The position numbers were made by a program, and so were the translations under genes. Shown here in pieces: positions 16,257 through 25,515 of a stretch of 64,000 bases of DNA. Position 1 is the first letter of the stretch, and each line of letters starts with the position of its first letter. Under the pieces are notes generated by a model. It saw only the letters and a program-made list of their open reading frames with translations, ran no database searches and had not been told where the DNA came from. Source of the DNA: Achromobacter pulmonis (GTDB taxonomy: Bacteria; Pseudomonadota; Gammaproteobacteria; Burkholderiales; Burkholderiaceae_B); NCBI RefSeq assembly GCF_002885955.2, contig NZ_POQS01000003.1, forward strand, positions 520,208 through 584,207, in the 5' to 3' direction.

Positions 16257-17273
16257 ATGAAAGTATTGAAACTCGCTGCTGTCGGCGCCGCCCTGTTTGC
16301 TGCTTCCGCCGCAGCCAACGCAGGCGCGACCTTCGACAACGTCAAGAAGAAAGGGTTTGTCCAGTGCGGGGTTTCGACCGGCATTCCGGGGTTCTCCATC
16401 GCCGACAGCAAGGGCGAATACAAGGGCATCGACGTCGACCTGTGCCGCGCCATCGCCACCACCATGTTCGGCGATTCCACCAAGGTCAAGTTCACGCCCC
16501 TGAACACGCAGCAGCGCTTCACCGCGCTGCAGTCGGGCGAAATCGACGTGCTGACCCGCAACACCACCGTCACGCTGACGCGCGACACCACCCTGGGCCT
16601 GATCGGCGTGGGCGTGAACTACTACGACTCGCAGGGCGTCATGGTGTCCAAGGAGCTGGGCGTCAAGAGCGCCAAGGAACTCAACGGCGCCACCATCTGC
16701 GTGCAGCCCGGCACCACCACCGAACTGAACCTGGCCGACTGGTTCCGCGGCCAGAAGATCGAATTCAAGCCGGTCGTGATCGACAAGTACGACGAAATCA
16801 TCCGCGCCTTCTCGGCCGGCCGCTGCGACGCCTTCACCACTGACAAGTCGCAGCTGGCCTCGACCCGCACCACGCTGGAAAAGCCCGACAACTTCATCAT
16901 CCTGCCGGAAGACTTCTCCAAGGAGCCGCTGGGCCCCATGGTGCGCCAGGGCGACGAGCAATGGTTCAACATCGTGCGCTGGTCGCTCAACGCCATGCTG
17001 GAAGCCGAGGAATACGGCATCACCAAGGCCAACGTCGATGAAATGACCAAGAGCACCAACCCCAACATCCAGCGCATCCTGGGCGTGACCCCGGGCATGG
17101 GCAAGAACCTGGGCGTTGATGACAAGTGGGCCTACAACATCATCAAGCAGGTGGGCAACTACGGCGAAAGCTTCGAAAGCACGCTGGGCAAGAGCAGCGC
17201 GATGAAGCTGGACCGCGGTCTGAACGCCTCCTACAAGCAAGGGGGCCTGATGTACGGCTGGCCGGTGCGCTGA
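16257..17273 (+). CDS. aapJ: General L-amino-acid-binding periplasmic protein AapJ
   Basis: A 338-residue protein with a signal peptide ending AAANA, then a type II (family 3) amino-acid-binding fold: VQCGVSTGIPGFS, GEYKGIDVDLCRAIATTMFG, and TRNTTVTLTRD, all typical of AapJ/BztA. It binds several L-amino acids, including glutamate and aspartate, for the AapQMP transporter. The ATG at 16257 follows a weak GGAGA site. A rho-independent terminator follows at 17290, so aapJ should be made in excess over the membrane genes. Confidence 0.95.
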   Translation: MKVLKLAAVGAALFAASAAANAGATFDNVKKKGFVQCGVSTGIPGFSIADSKGEYKGIDVDLCRAIATTMFGDSTKVKFTPLNTQQRFTALQSGEIDVLTRNTTVTLTRDTTLGLIGVGVNYYDSQGVMVSKELGVKSAKELNGATICVQPGTTTELNLADWFRGQKIEFKPVVIDKYDEIIRAFSAGRCDAFTTDKSQLASTRTTLEKPDNFIILPEDFSKEPLGPMVRQGDEQWFNIVRWSLNAMLEAEEYGITKANVDEMTKSTNPNIQRILGVTPGMGKNLGVDDKWAYNIIKQVGNYGESFESTLGKSSAMKLDRGLNASYKQGGLMYGWPVR

Positions 17274-17289
17274 CGCGCGGCTGCCTGTT

Positions 17290-17314
17290 AAAACGGAGCC
17301 TGGCGCTCCGTTTT
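17290..17314 (+). terminator. Rho-independent terminator/attenuator between aapJ and aapQ
   Basis: A perfect 10-bp stem: AAAACGGAGC (17290-17299), five-base loop, GCTCCGTTTT (17305-17314). The T-run makes it an intrinsic terminator on the plus strand, and the symmetric A-run allows function on the other strand. Its place after the binding-protein gene fits partial read-through into aapQMP. Confidence 0.85.
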
Positions 17315-17429
17315 GCCTGGGGCCCGTTGACACCGGATGGAGCGTCGCACGGGCCCTGGCCCGCCTAGGGCGGGTGGCAGGAGTGGGTGGCGGGGTCTGG
17401 CCCCGCCGCCAGTTGTTCGACTTCTGTAG

Positions 17430-18626
17430 ATGCATATGACGACTCCCGAAAAAAACGCCTCGCTGGCGGCTCCGCCGCGGCGCCTGAACTGGAACGACCC
17501 CGGCGTGCGCTCCGTGGTCTATCAGGTGGTGGCGCTGGCCGCGGTCGCCTGGGCCGTGTGGTTCCTGGTTTCAAACACGCTTCACAACCTGTCGGTGCGC
17601 AACATCGCCACGGGTTTCGGCTTCCTGGGCCGCGAAGCCGGCTTCGCCATCGGCGAAACCCCCATCAACTACAGCCCCGCCGACACCTATGGCCGCGCCA
17701 TCCTGGTCGGCCTGCTCAACACGCTGCGCGTGGCCGTCATCGGCATCGTGCTGGCGACCATACTCGGCACCCTGATCGGCATCGGCCGCCTGTCCAAGAA
17801 CTGGCTGGTCTCCAAGGTCACCTCGGTCTACGTCGAGGTGATGCGCAACATTCCGCTGCTGCTGCAGCTGTTCTTCTGGTACGCGCTCATCACGGAAAAC
17901 ATGCCGGGTCCGCGCCAGGCGCACAGCCCGCTGCCGGGCGTGTTCATCTCCAACCGCGGCCTGAAAGTGCCGGCGCTGGAAGGCAACTCGCTGGACTGGA
18001 TGCTGGGCGGACTGGGCCTGGCCATCATCGCCATCATCGTGCTGGGCCACTGGGGCAGAAAGCGCCAGGAGGCCACCGGCCACGTGTTTCCGCTGGGCCG
18101 CGCCGCCATCGGCCTGCTGATCGGCCTGCCCATCGTCGGCTGGCTGGTCAGCGGCGCGTCGCTGACGCTGGACATGCCGGAGCTCAAGGGCTTTAACTTC
18201 TCGGGCGGCCTGACGCTGTCGCCGGAATTCGCCGCGCTGCTGGCCGGCCTGGTGATCTACACCTCGGCCTTCATCGCCGAAGTGGTGCGCTCCGGCATCC
18301 AGGCGGTGAGCAACGGCCAGTGGGAAGCCGCGGGTTCGCTGGGGCTGCGCCGCAAGCAGGTGCTGCGCCTGGTGGTGCTGCCGCAGGCGCTGCGCGTCAT
18401 CATTCCGCCGATGACCAGCCAGTACCTGAACCTGACCAAGAACAGCTCGCTGGCGGTGGCCATCGGCTACCCGGACATCGTGTCGGTGGTCAACACCACG
18501 CTGAACCAGACCGGGCAGGCCATCGAGGGCATCCTGATCATCATGGCCGCGTACCTCACGGTCAGCCTGTCGATCTCGATATTCATGAACTGGTACAACA
18601 AGCGCATCGCGCTGGTGGAGCGTTGA
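17430..18626 (+). CDS. aapQ: General L-amino-acid ABC transporter permease AapQ
   Basis: A 398-residue polytopic permease of the His/Glu/Gln/Arg family. The coupling (EAA-like) loop is seen as GQWEAAGSLGLRRKQVLRLVVLPQALRVIIPP (split around residues 290-325). The long insert between early TMs is typical of AapQ rather than of short GlnP-like permeases. Start may be ATG 17430 or the in-frame ATG two codons later; neither has a strong ribosome site. It forms a heterodimer with AapM. Confidence 0.94.
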   Translation: MHMTTPEKNASLAAPPRRLNWNDPGVRSVVYQVVALAAVAWAVWFLVSNTLHNLSVRNIATGFGFLGREAGFAIGETPINYSPADTYGRAILVGLLNTLRVAVIGIVLATILGTLIGIGRLSKNWLVSKVTSVYVEVMRNIPLLLQLFFWYALITENMPGPRQAHSPLPGVFISNRGLKVPALEGNSLDWMLGGLGLAIIAIIVLGHWGRKRQEATGHVFPLGRAAIGLLIGLPIVGWLVSGASLTLDMPELKGFNFSGGLTLSPEFAALLAGLVIYTSAFIAEVVRSGIQAVSNGQWEAAGSLGLRRKQVLRLVVLPQALRVIIPPMTSQYLNLTKNSSLAVAIGYPDIVSVVNTTLNQTGQAIEGILIIMAAYLTVSLSISIFMNWYNKRIALVER

Positions 18627-18627
18627 T

Positions 18628-19728
18628 ATGAGCAGCACTACGCATACCCCCAGCGACGCCCTGTCGCCGCCCAGCTCGCACGTGGGCCCCTGGGCCTGGC
18701 TCAAGACGCGGCTGTTCTCGTCGCCGCTGAACATCCTCATCACGGTGCTGCTGGCGTGGTTCCTGCTGATGGCGGTGCCGGCGCTGGTCGAGTGGGCCTT
18801 CATCAAGGCCGACTTCAACGCCGCCACCGCCCAGGAATGCCGTGCCTCGGGCGGCGCATGCTGGGCCTTCATCGTCGAGAAGCACCGGCTGATCCTGTTC
18901 GGCACCTATCCGTTCGACGAACAGTGGCGTCCGCTGATCGCGACCATCATCCTGGTGGCGGTGATCGTCTGCAGCGGCATGCGCCGCTTCTGGAACTGGA
19001 CGCTCGCCGTCATCTGGGTGGTGGGCCTGACGGCCGTGGCCATTCTGATGTGGGGCGGGGTGCTGGGCCTGACCTACGTGGAGAACGCGCGCTGGGGCGG
19101 CCTGCCGCTCACGCTGATCCTGTCCACGTTCGGCATCGCCTTCGCGTTTCCCATCGGCGTGCTGCTGGCCCTGGGCCGGCGCTCGAAGATGCCGGCCATC
19201 AAGGCGCTGTGCGTCGTGTACATCGAGCTGATCCGCGGCGTGCCGCTGATCAGCCTGCTGTTCATGTCCTCGGTGATGCTGCCGCTGTTCCTGCCGGAAG
19301 GCTTTTCCATCGACAAGCTGCTGCGCGCCCAGATCGCCATCATCATGTTCGCCGCCGCCTACATCGCGGAGACCGTGCGCGGCGGCCTGCAGGCGATTCC
19401 GAAAGGGCAGTACGAAGGCGCCGACTCGCTGGGCCTGAGCTACTGGCAGCAGATGCGCAAGATCATCCTGCCGCAGGCGCTGAAGATCGTGATCCCCCCG
19501 CTGGTCAGTATCTTCATCGCGCTGTTCAAGGATACGTCGCTGGTGGTGATCATCGGCATCTTCGACCTGACGCTGGCGGCCAAGGCGGCCCTGTCGGACG
19601 CGGCATGGCGCGGTTTCGGGGTAGAGGCGTACCTGTTCATTTCGCTCATCTACTTCGTATTCTGCTTTTCCATGTCCAAATACAGCCAAGCGCTGGAGAA
19701 ACGCCTGGCCACCGGCCACGCACGCTAG
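18628..19728 (+). CDS. aapM: General L-amino-acid ABC transporter permease AapM
   Basis: A 366-residue permease with the coupling loop GQYEGADSLGLSYWQQM followed by ILPQALKIVIPP near residues 260-290. It begins one base after the aapQ stop with GGAG about 8 bp upstream, so the two are coupled. Together with AapQ it forms the channel for the AapJ ligand. Length and order agree with known aapJQMP/bztABCD operons. Confidence 0.94.
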   Translation: MSSTTHTPSDALSPPSSHVGPWAWLKTRLFSSPLNILITVLLAWFLLMAVPALVEWAFIKADFNAATAQECRASGGACWAFIVEKHRLILFGTYPFDEQWRPLIATIILVAVIVCSGMRRFWNWTLAVIWVVGLTAVAILMWGGVLGLTYVENARWGGLPLTLILSTFGIAFAFPIGVLLALGRRSKMPAIKALCVVYIELIRGVPLISLLFMSSVMLPLFLPEGFSIDKLLRAQIAIIMFAAAYIAETVRGGLQAIPKGQYEGADSLGLSYWQQMRKIILPQALKIVIPPLVSIFIALFKDTSLVVIIGIFDLTLAAKAALSDAAWRGFGVEAYLFISLIYFVFCFSMSKYSQALEKRLATGHAR

Positions 19729-19788
19729 CAACTTGCCGCGCGTCCGCCGCAGGCGGGCGCGCCCAGCGATATCTACGGGAGTACAGGC

Positions 19789-20529
<741 letters not shown>

Positions 20530-20551
20530 CTGTCTTTCCGGACGTCCACCG

Positions 20552-20573
20552 ACCCGCCGCCAGGCGGGTTTTT
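20552..20573 (+). terminator. Rho-independent terminator after aapP
   Basis: The 7-bp stem ACCCGCC / GGCGGGT (20552-20558 with 20563-20569) has a four-base loop and runs into five consecutive T. This is a canonical intrinsic terminator for the aap operon. Confidence 0.9.
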
Positions 20574-20604
20574 CTTTGCCTGACCCCTATTCCCCGGCCT
20601 GGAT

Positions 20605-20625
20605 CACATAAGCGATTCTTAAGTG
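20605..20625. promoter_or_regulatory. LysR-type operator candidate upstream of the carboxylase operon
   Basis: CACATAAG-CGATT-CTTAAGTG is an 8-5-8 inverted repeat with one mismatched pair, containing the T-N11-A core (TAAG-N5-CTTA) of LysR regulators. It lies 108 bp upstream of the carboxylase start. A degenerate copy with the same geometry occurs at 29181-29201, beside the LysR gene itself. Confidence 0.6.
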
Positions 20626-20733
20626 TCGGCGGACGAGTTCTTGATTGTGCGCGCCGCGCGTGTAGCCCATCATAGGTTCACGCTGCCGGTCCGCCCGCAG
20701 CCTCCCGGAACTCGACATAAGGTGTCTGCAACC

Positions 20734-22350
20734 ATGGCCGATCTGGAATCCCGACTCGACAGGCAGTCCCCCGCCTACCAGCGCAATCGCGAGCAGATGC
20801 TGGCGCTGCTGTCGGAACTGGCGCAACTGGAGCAGCGGGCGGTGGAGCGGTCGGCGCAGGCCGCGCCGGCGTTCCGCAAGCGCGGCAAGCTGCTGCCGCG
20901 GGAGCGCCTGGCGGCGTTGCTCGACGCCGGCCGCCCGTTCCTGGAACTGATGAAGCTGGCGGGCTATTGCGGGATCGAGAATCCGGACCCCGCCACCAGC
21001 GTGCCGGGCGCCGCCATCATCGCCGGCGTGGGCGAGGTCTGCGGCGTGCGGTGCATGATCGTGGTCAACGACTCCGGCATCAGCGCCGGCGCCATGCAGG
21101 CCATGACGGCCCAGAAGGTGATGCGCTGCCAGGAGATCGCGCTGGCCAACCGGCTGCCCTTCATCCAGCTGGTCGAGAGCGCCGGCGGCAACCTGAAGAA
21201 GTACCGGGCCGAGCGCTTCGTCCACGGCGGCGGCATGTTCTACAACCTGGCGAAGCTGTCGGCCGCCGGGATTCCGGTGATCTCGCTGGTGCACGGTTCT
21301 TCGACCGCGGGCGGCGCCTATCTGCCCGGCCTGTCCGACTACGTCGTCATGGTGCGCAACCAGGCCCATGCCTTCCTGGCCGGCCCGGCCTTGCTGCAGG
21401 CCGCGACCGGAGAGGTCGCCACGGAGGAAGAGCTGGGCGGGGCGGCGATGCATGCGTCGGTGTCGGGCCTGGCCGATTATGTGGCCGAGAACGACCGCGA
21501 GGCCATACTGCAGGTGCGGGACATCGTGCGCGCCTTCGGTTGGGCGGAAAAGGAGCAGGACCGCCCCGAGGTTCCGCCCCGGCACGACGTCCAGGACCTG
21601 CTGGGCATCATGCCGGCCGACTACCGGGTGCCGGTGGAGATGCGCGAAGTGATCGCGCGCCTGACAGACGGCTCGGACTTCCACGAGTTCAAGCGCGACT
21701 ACGGGCCGGCCACGGTGTGCGGCTATGGCGTGCTGCACGGCACGCCCATCGGGCTGCTGACCAACAACGGTCCGCTCGACACGGCGGGTTCGGCCAAGGC
21801 CGCGCAGTTCATACAACTGTGCTCGCAGCTGGGCAGGCCCATCGTGTTCCTGCAGAACATCACGGGGTTCGTGGTGGGGCGCGCGCACGAAGAGGCGGGC
21901 ATGATCAAGCACGGCGCCAAGCTCATCCAGGCGCTGTCCAACGCCGGCGTGCCCCGTCTGACCGTGCTCTGCGGCGCCTCGTTCGGCGCCGGCAACTATG
22001 GCATGTGCGGGCGCGCATTCAAGCCGGACTTCCTGTTTTCGTGGCCGAACGCGCGCACCGCCGTCATGGGCGGCGAGCAGGCGGCGATGACCATGCGGCG
22101 GGTGGCCGAGAACAGCGCCAGGCGCGCCGGCGCCGAGCCGGACCTTGCCGCGCTGGAAGCGGAAAGCCGGGAAATCGTGCAGACCTTCGATTTGCAGTCC
22201 AGCGCCGTGCACACCAGCAGCCTGCTGCTGGACGACGGCGTGATCGACCCGCGCGCCACCCGGGACGTACTGGGAGTGGCGCTGGCCGCATGCACGCGGT
22301 CGGCAAAACGCGACGTTCATTCGATCCAGTTCGGCGTCGCCAGATTCTAA
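20734..22350 (+). CDS. Acyl-CoA carboxylase carboxyltransferase (beta) subunit, MccB/AtuC type
   Basis: A 538-residue two-domain crotonase-fold carboxyltransferase. The N domain has GSSTAGGAYLPGLSDY and the C domain has CGASFGAGNYGMCGRAF, the two glycine-rich oxyanion-hole loops. It moves CO2 from biotin to an acyl-CoA, as in 3-methylcrotonyl-CoA or geranyl-CoA carboxylase. The ATG at 20734 has AAGGTG upstream and gives the usual family length; upstream frame is rejected. It opens a tight operon with an acyl-CoA dehydrogenase, the biotin subunit and an AtuA-like protein. Substrate could be methylcrotonyl-, geranyl- or another beta-methyl enoyl-CoA. Confidence 0.88.
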   Translation: MADLESRLDRQSPAYQRNREQMLALLSELAQLEQRAVERSAQAAPAFRKRGKLLPRERLAALLDAGRPFLELMKLAGYCGIENPDPATSVPGAAIIAGVGEVCGVRCMIVVNDSGISAGAMQAMTAQKVMRCQEIALANRLPFIQLVESAGGNLKKYRAERFVHGGGMFYNLAKLSAAGIPVISLVHGSSTAGGAYLPGLSDYVVMVRNQAHAFLAGPALLQAATGEVATEEELGGAAMHASVSGLADYVAENDREAILQVRDIVRAFGWAEKEQDRPEVPPRHDVQDLLGIMPADYRVPVEMREVIARLTDGSDFHEFKRDYGPATVCGYGVLHGTPIGLLTNNGPLDTAGSAKAAQFIQLCSQLGRPIVFLQNITGFVVGRAHEEAGMIKHGAKLIQALSNAGVPRLTVLCGASFGAGNYGMCGRAFKPDFLFSWPNARTAVMGGEQAAMTMRRVAENSARRAGAEPDLAALEAESREIVQTFDLQSSAVHTSSLLLDDGVIDPRATRDVLGVALAACTRSAKRDVHSIQFGVARF

Positions 22351-22362
22351 CGAGGAGATTCC

Positions 22363-23532
22363 ATGTTTACCCACGAGCACATCGCGTTGCAGGACGGCGT
22401 ACGCCAGTTGATCGACAAAGAGATCAATCCCTATCTGGACCAGTGGGAAGAAGCGGAGATTTTTCCTGCCCATGAAGTGTTCAAGAAGCTGGGCAAGGCG
22501 GGATACCTGGGCGTGAACAAGCCCGTCGAATTCGGCGGGATGGGGCTGGACTACTCCTATGAGATCGCGTTCTGCGAGGCGATAGGCTCGGTGCGCGCCG
22601 GCGGCGTCGGCATGGCGATCGCCGTGCAGACCGACATGGCCACGCCCGCGCTTGCGCGCTTCGGCAACGACGCGGTGCGCGAGCAGTTCCTGCAGCCGTC
22701 CATCGCGGGAGATTACGTGGCCTGCCTGGGCGTGTCCGAAACCGGGGCGGGCTCGGACGTCGCGTCGCTGAAGACCACCGCGCGCAAGGACGGCGACGAC
22801 TACGTCATCAGCGGCTCCAAGATGTGGATAACCAACGCCACGCAGGCGGACTGGATGTGCCTGCTCGCCAATACCAGCGACGACAAGCCGCACCGGAACA
22901 AATCGCTGATCTGCCTGCCGCTCAAGCAGGACAACGGCAAGCCCGTGCCCGGCGTCACCATGAACAAGATCAAGAAGGTGGGCATGTGGTCCTCGGACAC
23001 CGCGCAGGTGTTCTTCGATGAAGTGCGCGTGCCGCAGCGCTACCGCATCGGCGAAGAGGGCATGGGCTTCACCTACCAGATGCGCCAGTTCCAGGAAGAG
23101 CGCCTGAGCGGCGCGACGCGGCGCGTGACCGCCCTGACCGACGTGATCAACGACACGATCGACTACACGCGCCAGCGCCAGGTCTTCGGCAAGCCGCTGC
23201 TGGACAACCAGGCCGTGCATTTCCGGCTGGCGGAGCTGAAGACCGAGGTCGAAATGCTGCGCGCCATGGTTTACCGCGCGGCGCGCGTGCACATGGAAGG
23301 CGGCGACATGACGGAGCTGGCGTCGATGGCCAAGCTCAAGGCGGGCCGCCTGTGCCGCGAGGTCACGGACTCCTGCCTGCAGTACTGGGGCGGCATGGGC
23401 TTCACCTGGGAGAACGCGGTCTCGCGCGCCTGGCGCGACCTGCGCCTGATCTCCATCGGCGGCGGCGCCGACGAGATCATGCTCACCATCATTTGCAAGC
23501 ACATGGGCATCCTGCCCGCGCGCGCGGCCTGA
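22363..23532 (+). CDS. Acyl-CoA dehydrogenase, isovaleryl/citronellyl type
   Basis: A 389-residue FAD enzyme that oxidises an acyl-CoA to the 2-enoyl-CoA. Signature CLGVSETGAGSDVASLKTTA (121-140) is clear, and the C-terminal arginine finger region RQVFGKPL is present. The usual catalytic glutamate of medium-chain enzymes (the E of YEGT) is Gly367 here. A glutamate at 246-247 in QFQEERLSGA is in the helix-G position used by isovaleryl- and long-chain dehydrogenases. That fits a branched substrate, as for AtuD or isovaleryl-CoA dehydrogenase. It starts 12 bp after the carboxylase beta gene. Confidence 0.9.
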   Translation: MFTHEHIALQDGVRQLIDKEINPYLDQWEEAEIFPAHEVFKKLGKAGYLGVNKPVEFGGMGLDYSYEIAFCEAIGSVRAGGVGMAIAVQTDMATPALARFGNDAVREQFLQPSIAGDYVACLGVSETGAGSDVASLKTTARKDGDDYVISGSKMWITNATQADWMCLLANTSDDKPHRNKSLICLPLKQDNGKPVPGVTMNKIKKVGMWSSDTAQVFFDEVRVPQRYRIGEEGMGFTYQMRQFQEERLSGATRRVTALTDVINDTIDYTRQRQVFGKPLLDNQAVHFRLAELKTEVEMLRAMVYRAARVHMEGGDMTELASMAKLKAGRLCREVTDSCLQYWGGMGFTWENAVSRAWRDLRLISIGGGADEIMLTIICKHMGILPARAA

Positions 23533-23550
23533 GGCCGCAGGGGTGGACAG

Positions 23551-25515
23551 ATGAGATTCGATACCTTGCTCGTCGCCAACCGGGGCGAAATCGCGCTGCG
23601 GGTGATCCGGGCGGCGCGCGCCCAGGGCCTGCGCACGGTCGCGGTGTACTCGGACGCGGACGCGGAATCGCGCCACGTGCGCGAGGCCGACATGGCGGTG
23701 CACATCGGCGCGGCGCCGGCCCACGCCAGCTATCGCAACGTGGAGGCCCTGCTGCGCGCCTGCGCGCTGAGCGGCGCGCAGGCGGTGCATCCCGGCTATG
23801 GTTTTCTGTCCGAGAACGCGGCGTTCGCCCGCGCCGTGACGCAAGCCGGCCTGACCTTCGTGGGGCCGTCCGCCGAGGTCATCGACCTGATGGGCAACAA
23901 GGCGCGCGCCAAGGAGGCGCTGAGGCATGCCGACGTGCCGACCGTGCCCGGCGCGCAAGGCCTGAGCGACGACAGGGAGCTGGCGGCGCGCGCCCGCGCC
24001 ATAGGCTATCCGGTGCTGCTGAAGGCGGCCGCCGGCGGCGGCGGACGCGGCATGCGGCTGGCCCGGGACGAAGCAGAACTGGCGCAGGCGCTGCCGCTGG
24101 CCCGCTCCGAAGCGCTGGGGGCGTTCGGCTCGGACGAGCTGATCCTGGAGAAGGCCATTCTCGGGGCGCGCCACGTCGAGATCCAGGTGCTGTGCGACGA
24201 ACACGGCAATGCCCTGCATCTGGGCGAACGGGATTGCTCGCTGCAGCGGCGCTACCAGAAGCTGGTGGAGGAAAGCCCGTCGCCGGCCGTGTCGCCGGCG
24301 CTGCGCGAGCGCATGGGCGCGGTGGCGGTGCGCGCATGCCAGGCGATCGGCTATGTGGGCGCGGGCACGCTGGAATTCCTGGTGGACGCGGCGGGCGACT
24401 TCCACTTCATGGAGATGAACACCCGGCTGCAGGTCGAGCATGGCGTGACCGAACTGGTCACCGGCATAGACCTGGTGCAATGGCAGCTCAGGGTGGCCCA
24501 GGGCGAGCCGCTGGGCCTGCGGCAGGAGGACGTGCGCAGCCGCGGCCACGCGATGGAGCTGCGCGTCTGCGCGGAAGACCCGGCCGCGGGCTTCGTGCCG
24601 CAGGTCGGCACGGTGCTCAGGTGGGTGGAACCTCCCGGCCTGCGCGTCGATACCGCGCTGGAGGACGGGCTGGAGATCACGCCGCACTATGACTCGATGC
24701 TGGCCAAGTACCTGGCATGGGGCGAAACGCGGGAGGAATGCATCCGCAAGCTGATGCGGGCCTGCGAGGCCGGCGGCCTGCTGGGGGTCCGGTCGAACCT
24801 GCATTTCCTGGCGCGCGCCATCGATCATCCGGAATTCCGCGACGGCGGCGTGACGACAGGTTTTCTGGCCGGCCAGGACATGACGTCCGGGCATTGGCGC
24901 GCGCAGCCTTCCGAGCATGCGCTGGCCGCCGCGGCGCTGGCGCTGGCCGGATGGCCGGCGGCGCACGCCCGTCCCTGTCTTGCGGCGCAGGGCGAGGTGG
25001 CGCTGGACGACGCCTCGGACGGGGCGTCGAGGCTGCTGCGCATTTCGCAGCAGGCCGATGGCGGCCTGTCGGTGGATGCGTGGGAGGGGCACGTCGCCGA
25101 AGGCGAATGCAGGCGGGTCCGGATCGAGGCCGCGCATCGGCGCGGCGACGATCTTGCCCTGGTCGTGGGCGGTCTGCGACGCAGCCTGCGCGTGGCCATG
25201 GAAGGGGCGAACGCCGCCTGGGTGCAGGACGGCGCAAGCGTCTGGCGCTTCCTGCGGGCCACGCGCTTCGCCGGCCGCGACGACGGGCAGGCCGGGCAGG
25301 CGCGGACGCTGCGCGCGCCGATGAGCGGAAGGGTGATCGGCGTCGAGGTCCGCGACGGCGACAGCGTGACGGCGCAGCAGACCGTGCTGGTGCTGGAGTC
25401 CATGAAGATGGAAATGTCGATCGCCGCGGGGGCGGCGGGCATCGTGGCAAGGGTGGCCGTCGCCGCGGGCGACCAGGTCAGCACCGGACAGGTATTGATG
25501 GAGGTGCAGCAATGA
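23551..25515 (+). CDS. Acyl-CoA carboxylase biotin-carrier/biotin carboxylase (alpha) subunit, MccA/AtuF type
   Basis: A 654-residue subunit. The biotin carboxylase part (1-450) starts LLVANRGEIALRVIRAAR and has the ATP-grasp glycine loop AAAGGGGRGMRL and EMNTRLQVEH. The C-terminal biotinyl domain carries the biotin lysine in ESMKME (about 622-627). It carboxylates biotin with ATP and bicarbonate and feeds the beta subunit. A linking BT-like domain (about 460-570) fits the MCC/GCC class. It overlaps the AtuA-like gene by 4 bp (ATGA). Confidence 0.9.
   Translation: MRFDTLLVANRGEIALRVIRAARAQGLRTVAVYSDADAESRHVREADMAVHIGAAPAHASYRNVEALLRACALSGAQAVHPGYGFLSENAAFARAVTQAGLTFVGPSAEVIDLMGNKARAKEALRHADVPTVPGAQGLSDDRELAARARAIGYPVLLKAAAGGGGRGMRLARDEAELAQALPLARSEALGAFGSDELILEKAILGARHVEIQVLCDEHGNALHLGERDCSLQRRYQKLVEESPSPAVSPALRERMGAVAVRACQAIGYVGAGTLEFLVDAAGDFHFMEMNTRLQVEHGVTELVTGIDLVQWQLRVAQGEPLGLRQEDVRSRGHAMELRVCAEDPAAGFVPQVGTVLRWVEPPGLRVDTALEDGLEITPHYDSMLAKYLAWGETREECIRKLMRACEAGGLLGVRSNLHFLARAIDHPEFRDGGVTTGFLAGQDMTSGHWRAQPSEHALAAAALALAGWPAAHARPCLAAQGEVALDDASDGASRLLRISQQADGGLSVDAWEGHVAEGECRRVRIEAAHRRGDDLALVVGGLRRSLRVAMEGANAAWVQDGASVWRFLRATRFAGRDDGQAGQARTLRAPMSGRVIGVEVRDGDSVTAQQTVLVLESMKMEMSIAAGAAGIVARVAVAAGDQVSTGQVLMEVQQ

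Noticed and set aside
22363-23532. Acyl-CoA dehydrogenase as an inactive paralogue because the YEGT glutamate is missing
   Set aside because: A glutamate is present at the helix-G site used by isovaleryl-type enzymes, so the enzyme is probably active.
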